Part shown: positions 1 to 5,147 of the stretch, one piece after another | Layout: every line of letters begins with the position of its first letter | How positions within the stretch are numbered: position 1 is the first letter of the stretch | NCBI GenBank assembly: GCA_003457145.1 | Contig: DMSR01000081.1 | Coordinates: 1 to 5,429 of the forward strand | DNA: 5,429 nt | DNA from: Bacillus sp. (in: firmicutes) | GTDB lineage: Bacteria; Bacillota; Bacilli; Bacillales; Cytobacillaceae | Reading direction: 5' to 3' | The notes under the pieces: generated by a model | Database searches by the model: none | The model's input: only the letters and a program-made list of their open reading frames with translations | What the model was told of the DNA's origin: nothing | Program-made: the position numbers and the translations under genes

Positions 1-89
1 CGGGGGCTTTTTCTGACCGGGCCAATGCTGAAGAACGAGTACAGCAGATTGAAAAGCTTGGCATTGATGCATTTATTGATGTTGTTTAG
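1..89 (+). CDS. C-terminal end of a SPOR-domain protein, probably a cell-wall hydrolase (partial)
   Basis: Only the last 28 codons are in the window, read from base 3 to the TAG at 87-89. The peptide begins GAFSDRANAEERVQQIEKLG and ends GIDAFIDVV. The pattern GAFS-x-x-x-NAE-x-x-x-x-x-I-x-x-x-GIDAFI is typical of the second half of SPOR domains, which bind glycan strands of peptidoglycan. In bacilli such a domain often sits at the C-terminus of N-acetylmuramoyl-L-alanine amidases of the CwlC type. The catalytic part would lie upstream, outside the window, so the amidase identity is inference. A strong terminator follows 25 bases after the stop, so this gene ends its transcription unit. Confidence 0.7.
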   Translation, partial: GAFSDRANAEERVQQIEKLGIDAFIDVV

Positions 90-114
90 TCCTAATCCAA
101 CTCTATATCTTTTG

Positions 115-149
115 AAAAAGGCGTACATATTTGTGGTGTACGCCTTTTT
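115..149 (+). terminator. Intrinsic terminator after the SPOR-domain gene
   Basis: A perfect 13-bp inverted repeat, AAAAAGGCGTACA (115-127) and TGTACGCCTTTTT (137-149), encloses a 9-base loop. The right arm ends in five T, and the left arm begins with five A, so it could also act on minus-strand transcripts. It lies just downstream of the stop at 89. Confidence 0.92.
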
Positions 150-238
150 GGTGCTGTTTTTTAAAAATAACATTTTCTGAGAATCCATGTTGTTTAATAA
201 ATTGAAACGCTGAAACTTCCCGCGTATGCCTATAAAAA

Positions 239-279
239 AGTGTATACAAGGTACGATCATTCTCCATTGTTTATACACT
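239..279. repeat. Inverted repeat in the ferritin leader
   Basis: AGTGTATA (239-246) and TATACACT (272-279) are perfect 8-bp inverted arms separated by 25 bases. The left arm also overlaps a self-palindrome, TGTATACA (241-248). The right arm lies about 35 bases before the ferritin ATG. The arms could be paired sites for a repressor or a leader RNA stem. They do not match the Fur or PerR box consensus, so no regulator is named. Confidence 0.35.
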
Positions 280-314
280 AATCTGTAGAACTTATGTAAT
301 CAGGGGTGAAGAAA

Positions 315-824
315 ATGAATGAGGAGCTTCAAAGCCTGTTTAATGATTTAATTCAAGTCGAACATGTTTCATCCACATTATATCTTGCTATGTCCGCTTA
401 TATGGCTAAGCAGAATTTTACAGGTATGTCCCATTGGTTAAGATTGCAATCTGAAGAAGAAAGAACACATATGCTTACATTGATCGATTTTGTTGTGGAC
501 CGGGATGGGACTGTCCAAATTAATAGTATCCCTTCACAGCCAAGTAATTTCGGCAACCCATTAGAGACCTTTCAAAAAGTATTGGGACATGAACAATTTG
601 TTACGAATTCTTACCGCCAGGCCTATAATTACGTCAATCAAGTGGATCCTCAGGCTGCTATCATCATTCAAGACTTTTTAAGGGAACAAATAGAGGAAGA
701 AGCACAAGCGAAAACAATCATTGATCGTCTTAAGCTTGCTGGAGATACACCTTCTGCTCTTTTACTTTTAGATCAGGAATTAAGCGCCAGAACTACTCCA
801 TCAACTGCCCCCGCAGCAGGTTGA
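315..824 (+). CDS. Non-haem bacterial ferritin, iron storage
   Basis: This 169-residue protein matches bacterial ferritins of the E. coli FtnA type (about 165 residues). These form 24-subunit cytoplasmic shells that oxidise Fe(II) and store it as ferric mineral. By comparison with FtnA, the ferroxidase ligands are present: E16, Y23, the EEExxH stretch giving E49 and H52, E93, and E124/Q125/E127/E128 in the fourth helix. The C-terminus (RLKLAGDTPSALLLLDQELS) is the usual short fifth helix, followed by a T/P/A-rich tail. A GTG at 306 in the same frame is possible, but it lies within the likely ribosome binding site AGGGGTG (302-308), which is well spaced from the ATG at 315, so ATG is preferred. 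The gene appears single, with terminators on both sides. No clear promoter was found in 150-300. Confidence 0.93.
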   Translation: MNEELQSLFNDLIQVEHVSSTLYLAMSAYMAKQNFTGMSHWLRLQSEEERTHMLTLIDFVVDRDGTVQINSIPSQPSNFGNPLETFQKVLGHEQFVTNSYRQAYNYVNQVDPQAAIIIQDFLREQIEEEAQAKTIIDRLKLAGDTPSALLLLDQELSARTTPSTAPAAG

Positions 825-861
825 ATTAAGAGTAAAGCCTGAATCATTTACTCACTGCCCA

Positions 862-899
862 AAGGTTACAAGATACTCCCACCGATGGGTGTATTCCTT
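862..899 (+). other. Stem-loop in the ferritin 3' tail
   Basis: ATACTCCCA (873-881) pairs with TGGGTGTAT (886-894) across a four-base loop, CCGA, with one internal T-T mismatch. AAGG (862-865) and CCTT (896-899) can extend the helix outward. No T tract follows, so it is not a terminator by itself. It lies between the ferritin stop and the terminator at 963 and may stabilise the mRNA end. Apart from this hairpin, nothing was seen in 825-962. Confidence 0.4.
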
Positions 900-962
900 A
901 AGCATATAAGACTTGCTTTCAGCACTGGAATGAATCCCTTGTTCCCACTGCAAAATGATATA

Positions 963-1010
963 GAAAAGCAGCCTTAATCGTTTGATTTTGGCTGCTTCTT
1001 TGTTATTTTT
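963..1010 (+). terminator. Intrinsic terminator downstream of ferritin
   Basis: AAGCAGCC (966-973) pairs perfectly with GGCTGCTT (990-997). Inside the 16-base loop, AATC (976-979) and GATT (984-987) can form a second short stem. A T-rich tail (998-1010, ending in five T) follows. It is the first strong terminator after ferritin, so it probably ends that transcript about 175 bases beyond the stop. Confidence 0.8.
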
Positions 1011-1061
1011 AATCGGCTGGATATGATCTTACTATTAAAATTATTCTCTGGATCGGTTGTA

Positions 1062-1099
1062 CCCTTTAAACCATAAAAAAGGGATATTTCCGGTTTAAA
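1062..1099. repeat. Two overlapping, mutually exclusive inverted repeats
   Basis: CCCTTT (1062-1067) can pair with AAAGGG (1078-1083), while TTTAAACC (1065-1072) can pair with GGTTTAAA (1092-1099). The two share bases 1065-1067 and cannot form together. They lie in a gene-free stretch (1011-1256) in which no convincing gene, promoter or RNA family was recognised. They may be chance in AT-rich DNA. Confidence 0.25.
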
Positions 1100-1256
1100 T
1101 CCTACTCTGTTTTTCACGCAGATTTTAGAATATCTAACAACTCAGCAAGATTGAACATTGCTTTACAGCAACTGCTCCCATCCCACCACCTCTGCACATA
1201 CGGAGTTTCTTTTTGTGAATAATAGCAATTAAATCAAAAACTGAAGGGGGATTTCT

Positions 1257-1400
1257 ATGAAGAAGGATCAACAAGCTAAAGGAAGCTTGGGCGCAGTTAT
1301 GACACCAGGATATTCCGGGACAGATGCTCAAAAAGTAAAACAGCAAATCCAGAAAGATGTAAGCCAAGGACAGGGGGCAATGACTTCCCGGGAGGCATGA
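1257..1400 (+). CDS. 47-residue peptide, possible gamma-type small acid-soluble spore protein
   Basis: The start ATG at 1257 follows a strong ribosome binding site, GAAGGGGG (1243-1250), at a 6-base spacing; the stop is TGA at 1398-1400. The product is polar and rich in Q, K and G, with no membrane segment. Its middle, GTDAQKVKQQIQK (residues 21-33), closely resembles the repeat TDAQQVRQQNQ of gamma-type SASPs such as B. subtilis SspE, which serve as amino-acid stores in spores. It is shorter than SspE (84 residues), has only one such unit, and lacks the usual FGTEFASE protease site, so membership is uncertain. No sigma-G-type promoter was identified upstream. The gene is followed by a hairpin at 1415-1438 and converges on the minus-strand sigma fusion gene. 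A small unrelated hypothetical protein is the alternative. Confidence 0.65.
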   Translation: MKKDQQAKGSLGAVMTPGYSGTDAQKVKQQIQKDVSQGQGAMTSREA

Positions 1401-1414
1401 GCAATGCACGATTA

Positions 1415-1438
1415 GAACGCCACTTTGAGTGGTGGTTC
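1415..1438 (+). other. Hairpin after the small peptide gene, weak terminator candidate
   Basis: GAAC-G-CCACT (1415-1424) folds on AGTGG-T-GGTTC (1428-1438) with a TTG loop, one G-T pair and one bulged G. It starts 14 bases after the stop of the small gene. Only a weak T tract follows (AGTTTAA), so termination here would be leaky; the stronger terminator at 1483-1527 lies just beyond. Confidence 0.45.
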
Positions 1439-1448
1439 AGTTTAAGGG

Positions 1449-1460
1449 CCTTCTAGAAGG
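1449..1460. repeat. Perfect 12-bp palindrome
   Basis: CCTTCTAGAAGG reads the same on both strands. It lies between two hairpins in the convergent intergenic region, where a promoter operator is not expected. It may be a remnant or chance. Confidence 0.3.
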
Positions 1461-1482
1461 GGTGTACTTTTTACAAGAACCG

Positions 1483-1527
1483 AAAAAGCCGCCCTATGTT
1501 TCATACCATAAAGGGCGGCAGTTTTCT
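1483..1527 (-). terminator. Bidirectional terminator between convergent genes
   Basis: GCCGCCCT (1488-1495) and AGGGCGGC (1512-1519) form a GC-rich 8-bp stem with a 16-base loop. On the minus strand the stem is followed by five T (complement of 1483-1487), ideal for ending the sigma fusion transcript, whose stop is at 1538. On the plus strand it is followed by GTTTTCTT, so it can also stop read-through from the small gene. Confidence 0.88.
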
Positions 1528-1537
1528 TATTCCTATA

Positions 1538-3595
1538 TCACTCCAACGATATCTTCACAACATCATCCAAGTATTTCAGTGAATTGTATCCAAAAATATC
1601 AAGCCTCTTCGGAATCACTTTGTTCCCGTCTAACTTGATGGTTTGAACTGTAACGAAATGACGTGGCTGTTCGATTTTTTCATAGTCGAAGTTCCCTGTA
1701 TTCAGATTGTATTCGACCCCGTGTTTATCAACAAGTACGGACTCAGATTCCATTTGCGTAGATATGGGTTCGTTTTCATTTTCACCCACTATATTGAGGT
1801 GGAGTGATTCATAATCCCGATTGGTCACTTCATGATTGCTGATGACAATGGTTGTAGGCTGGCCGACTTCAATCTTATCAATACTGATCGTACTCCCTGC
1901 ATATTCAAAAGTCTGTGGATATTGCCGAGTTACATCCAGCTCGATGCTTTTACTGTCTTGAAATGTAAAATAGGCAGAATCTAATTGAACGGTAACCTCT
2001 TTTGGTTTCTCTCCATAAAGTGGGTCAAAATGTGTTTGAAAGGAACTCCAATTCATGTCAAACTGTGAATTCGAAAAACCACTGCCATACCGGTCCGTTT
2101 TCACCTTTTTATCGTTAACTTCCAGATCGCCTAGACTAACAAATTCTATCCGCTTCTCTGGCTGTCCTATATGAGAACCATATTCCAGAATCGTTGCTGT
2201 AGGAGCAATAATCAGTTTCTCAAATCGGATGGGGATTCCTTCGATCTCTGCTTGTTCATTTAATTCGAATTCAATGGAAGGTTGTTTGCTTACCGGAACC
2301 TCGAAGTCCCATTTACCCGTTTTATATCCATCAGTCCTGAAACCGAATCCTCCCATCGATTCAGAATCGTCGGGAATCAATTCCTGGATCCTCGTGATAT
2401 TCAGTTTAATTACCCCGTTATCTTCTTCCAGCGGCCGCAGCCCCACCTTTCCGTAAAACACATTCTTTTCTTGGTTATTTATCTTCGTTTTCAGGTCAGG
2501 AGGATAAAACTGAGGATAAGTTTCATGGCTCATGATTTGATTTTCGTTCTCTACACGGAGCCCATCCTCATAATTCATAAAATATTGATTGCCTTCATCC
2601 GTATCTTCTATTTCATAGAAAAGAAGTGTCTGAAAATCATCAGCAACGACGCCCTTAATCTTAATTATTACCCCGTTGCTTTCCGCTTCCAGGTTCACCC
2701 TTTGGCCCAGATCTCGTTTCAGAAAAGCACTTAAACGTTCGTCTTCTTCTGCCCAAGCATAGTAGACGCTGGTAAACGCACCGGTAAAGATACCGATCCC
2801 AATAACGAATGCGAATACACTTGCGAAAGCAATGGCCATTCTCTTGCGCTTTTTATTCTTCTGCTGCCTGTGATTCTCCTTTTCTGTCAGCCTCTTTTTA
2901 ACGTTTTCCATAAAAGGATCCGGAATAGGCAAAACATTCAGCCACTCAGCATGATTTAACATTAACGTGACATCCTGAAAGGTAGCCAAATCCTCCTGAC
3001 ATTCCTGGCAACCGTAAATATGCACCTCAAACCTAATTTTGTCTGGACGATCCATGGATTTCTCCAGGTAATCAATGTAATTCTTATGATACTCCTTACA
3101 GCCATTATAGGTTGATCCGTGCAATTGTTTTCTAACTGACAGAATCCCGGAGAACAAAAGCTCTTTCATTTTGTCCACTGAAACTCGGAGAATATACGCA
3201 GCTTCCTCCTGAACAAATCCTTTTACATATGTAAGGAGCATCGCTTCCTTCTCGTCATCCTTGAGCTGATCCAGCGCTTTAAATAACTCCTGACGCGAAT
3301 CAGTCTCCTCTGAGGCTTTTATGTCCCTATCATGTGAAAGCTCTCGGCAGTTATTGATAAAAATCGATGTGACCCATTTTTCGAATGATGTATCGTTTTT
3401 ATATCGAGGCAGCTCCTTGTGCACTTTTACAATCGACCGGTAAAAAAGCTCTTCCATTTGCCGCTGATTACCAAGGTAAAACCACCCCATTGTATAGAAC
3501 GAGTGCTTATGCCGCTCGAACCAATCGACGACAGCTTCTATCCCTTTTTCTCGAATAATGTTGGCAGAAATGGAATCCAGGTTTGCTGGGATCAT
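1538..3595 (-). CDS. ECF sigma factor fused to zinc anti-sigma domain, membrane helix and DUF4179-like external domain
   Basis: One 685-residue polypeptide holds four modules. Residues about 20-92 resemble sigma region 2 (EELFYRSIVKVHKELPRY, then SFEKWV...NNCRELSHDRD). Residues 105-158 resemble region 4 with its helix-turn-helix (LKDDEKEAMLLTYVKGF..EEAAYIL). Residues 160-215 form an anti-sigma zinc domain with C166, H192, C196 and C199 (H-x3-C-x2-C with an upstream Cys). A basic stretch, KKRKR (248-252), precedes a membrane helix at about 253-275, predicting the sigma part inside and residues 280-685 outside. The outer part resembles DUF4179 at its start; a DUF5643-like region later is possible. 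Sigma and anti-sigma factors are usually separate proteins from adjacent genes; here no stop or frame change separates them. A GTG at 3616 would add seven residues, but the ribosome binding site AAAGGGGG (complement of 3604-3611) is 8 bases before the ATG at 3595, so ATG is chosen. No ECF autoregulatory promoter was found upstream. Signal and regulon are unknown. Confidence 0.88.
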   Translation of the reverse strand: MIPANLDSISANIIREKGIEAVVDWFERHKHSFYTMGWFYLGNQRQMEELFYRSIVKVHKELPRYKNDTSFEKWVTSIFINNCRELSHDRDIKASEETDSRQELFKALDQLKDDEKEAMLLTYVKGFVQEEAAYILRVSVDKMKELLFSGILSVRKQLHGSTYNGCKEYHKNYIDYLEKSMDRPDKIRFEVHIYGCQECQEDLATFQDVTLMLNHAEWLNVLPIPDPFMENVKKRLTEKENHRQQKNKKRKRMAIAFASVFAFVIGIGIFTGAFTSVYYAWAEEDERLSAFLKRDLGQRVNLEAESNGVIIKIKGVVADDFQTLLFYEIEDTDEGNQYFMNYEDGLRVENENQIMSHETYPQFYPPDLKTKINNQEKNVFYGKVGLRPLEEDNGVIKLNITRIQELIPDDSESMGGFGFRTDGYKTGKWDFEVPVSKQPSIEFELNEQAEIEGIPIRFEKLIIAPTATILEYGSHIGQPEKRIEFVSLGDLEVNDKKVKTDRYGSGFSNSQFDMNWSSFQTHFDPLYGEKPKEVTVQLDSAYFTFQDSKSIELDVTRQYPQTFEYAGSTISIDKIEVGQPTTIVISNHEVTNRDYESLHLNIVGENENEPISTQMESESVLVDKHGVEYNLNTGNFDYEKIEQPRHFVTVQTIKLDGNKVIPKRLDIFGYNSLKYLDDVVKISLE

Positions 3596-3783
3596 ATATG
3601 TTTCCCCCTTTGACACGCTCTTTCTTTAACTCTATTTTACCTTTAATTTCCTATTATGCTAGACATCTTTTATATTTAGGCTTGGCCTTGATTTTCGTTC
3701 TAGGCGCTTCGCTTTCAAACAGAATCAAAAGTTAAAAAAATTCCCTTTTTCCCTTTGCAGGCTATAAAATATTTAAGAGGCCT

Positions 3784-4116
3784 ATGATTAAAAAACGGAA
3801 GAGTGATAACTTAATGAATTTAATAGAGAAAATCAGGACGCACAAGGGATTGCAGAATATTCTCCTGCTTGGGTTGTTCAGCCTTTTATTCATCCTTCCT
3901 GGAGAAAGTATCTTTGGAGACGTAGCCATTGGATTGATTATTTTTCTACTTGCGTATGTTCCTGTCTGGAAAGGATTATTTTTTTCTTTCATTGGCACAT
4001 TGATCATTGTGGCCGTTTTCCTTGGCACTATAACTCTTTTCCCGAATATCCCTATTATCCTCCTAATGTGCATCATATCTCTTGCCGGCTTTTTAAGCAC
4101 TTACCTGATCGGATAG
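3784..4116 (+). CDS. Small four-helix membrane protein of unknown function
   Basis: The 110-residue product has a basic N-terminus (MIKKRKSD) and four hydrophobic stretches, at about residues 25-40, 45-60, 64-86 and 88-108, with hardly any charge after residue 64. It is an integral membrane protein; no family was recognised and no catalytic motif is visible. The start is uncertain. ATG 3784 has AGAGG only three bases upstream, which is tight. The in-frame ATG at 3814 is preceded by GGAAGAGTGAT with more normal spacing and would give 100 residues. A weak -10-like TATAAA (3763-3768) would put the transcript start near 3775, which favours the later ATG. The gene is divergent from the sigma fusion, with about 190 bases between the two starts, so it is a candidate partner or target, but this is inference only. 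Confidence 0.72.
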   Translation: MIKKRKSDNLMNLIEKIRTHKGLQNILLLGLFSLLFILPGESIFGDVAIGLIIFLLAYVPVWKGLFFSFIGTLIIVAVFLGTITLFPNIPIILLMCIISLAGFLSTYLIG

Positions 4117-4150
4117 AACAAGTGTATCAGCTTGAATCCATCATCAGAAG

Positions 4151-4185
4151 ACAGTGAGACTGTTCTCCTGTTCCATAATTTTTTT
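4151..4185 (+). terminator. Weak terminator candidate after the membrane protein
   Basis: ACAGT (4151-4155) and ACTGT (4159-4163) form a 5-bp stem with a GAG loop, and flanking AGA/TCT bases may extend it imperfectly. A run of seven T (4179-4185) follows, but 15 bases after the stem, which is too far for a standard terminator. The rest of 4117-4275 shows no gene. Confidence 0.3.
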
Positions 4186-4276
4186 ACGTTTCATGGGCTC
4201 CTCATGCAGCTGTTCTTGGAAATCTATTTCGAGAAAAGTTTTATTCAATTACAGGTTGAGTCAAAACCATATAGAC

Positions 4277-4307
4277 TTCACAACTTGTGCAAACTAGGCA
4301 GTATAAT
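4277..4307 (+). promoter_or_regulatory. Probable sigma-A promoter of the DUF4256 gene
   Basis: A perfect -10 box, TATAAT (4302-4307), has TTCACA (4277-4282, five of six matches to TTGACA) upstream at a 19-base spacing, longer than the ideal 17. Between them lies CACAA-C-TTGTG (4279-4289), an 11-base inverted repeat overlapping the -35 box, a plausible repressor site. The predicted transcript start, near 4314, leaves a short leader holding the ribosome binding site at 4331-4337. Confidence 0.5.
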
Positions 4308-4345
4308 CCTTATACATTATGAGTAAAAACAAGGGGGAAAGTAGT

Positions 4346-4909
<564 letters not shown>

Positions 4910-4916
4910 ATCAGAG

Positions 4917-4955
4917 GAAGCAAGGGGACGCGAATGAACCCTTTGCTTCTTTTTT
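4917..4955 (+). terminator. Intrinsic terminator of the DUF4256 gene
   Basis: GAAGCAAGGGG (4917-4927) pairs along its full 11 bases with CCCTTTGCTTC (4939-4949), with one G-T pair. An 11-base loop lies between, and six T follow (4950-4955). The stem begins 8 bases after the TAA stop. Confidence 0.93.
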
Positions 4956-5075
4956 AACCCTTTATATTCCCTATTCCCTTTCAGGGTTTCCCGTCAGACT
5001 TACATATAGGTCCCAGTCTTTCTGGATAGTCTCTTCCTTATGAAAAAAGGAAACACAGGGTACGGCCATTAGGGA

Positions 5076-5089
5076 AAAAGAGCTCTTTT
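5076..5089. promoter_or_regulatory. 14-bp palindrome just upstream of a promoter, possible operator
   Basis: AAAAGAGCTCTTTT is a perfect palindrome ending three bases before the -35 box at 5093. This position suits an activator or repressor site, but no regulator with this site was recognised. The upstream gap (4956-5075) otherwise holds only small inverted repeats such as TTCCTT/AAGGAA (5034-5052) and AACCCT/AGGGTT (4956-4988). Confidence 0.35.
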
Positions 5090-5092
5090 ATG

Positions 5093-5121
5093 GTGACTTG
5101 TTTTACTGGACTGGGTATAAT
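5093..5121 (+). promoter_or_regulatory. Sigma-A promoter of the coiled-coil gene
   Basis: GTGACT (5093-5098, four of six consensus matches) and a perfect TATAAT (5116-5121) are separated by 17 bases. The transcript would start near 5128, only a few bases before the ribosome binding site GAAGGAGGTG (5131-5140), giving a very short leader. Confidence 0.7.
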
Positions 5122-5147
5122 AAATCTGTAGAAGGAGGTGAAATGAG

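Noticed and set aside
203..226. ECF-type promoter TGAAAC ... CGTA before ferritin
   Set aside because: The boxes are only 14 bases apart, against the usual 16-17, although TGAAAC occurs twice (203-208, 211-216). Too weak to annotate.
306..314. GTG start for ferritin
   Set aside because: It lies within the likely ribosome binding site AGGGGTG, while the ATG at 315 is properly spaced from that site.
885..977. 30-codon plus-strand frame after ferritin
   Set aside because: It has no ribosome binding site, starts inside a hairpin and ends inside the terminator.
1134..1181. 15-residue minus-strand peptide with an AGAGGTGG site before ATG
   Set aside because: The binding site is good, but the peptide is tiny, matches no known family and has no visible promoter. 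The longer frame extending it to 1409 runs antisense to the better supported small gene.
1429..1638. Plus-strand frame of 69 residues
   Set aside because: It crosses the bidirectional terminator and overlaps the end of the sigma fusion gene.
2229..2734. Two plus-strand frames inside the sigma fusion gene
   Set aside because: They lie wholly antisense to a gene with clear domains and have no recognisable product.
3419..3613. Plus-strand frame over the start of the sigma fusion
   Set aside because: It is antisense to region 2 of the sigma domain and shows no family features.
3762..4100. Minus-strand frame opposite the small membrane protein
   Set aside because: It is basic, shows no family features and is antisense to a frame with four clean hydrophobic segments.
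4132..4326. 64-residue plus-strand frame between the membrane protein and the DUF4256 gene
   Set aside because: It has no ribosome binding site, runs across a promoter, and its composition looks like translated non-coding DNA.
5104..5121. Sigma-B promoter using GGGTAT before the coiled-coil gene
   Set aside because: GGGTAT is present, but no GTTTAA-like box lies 12-15 bases upstream; the sigma-A reading fits better.
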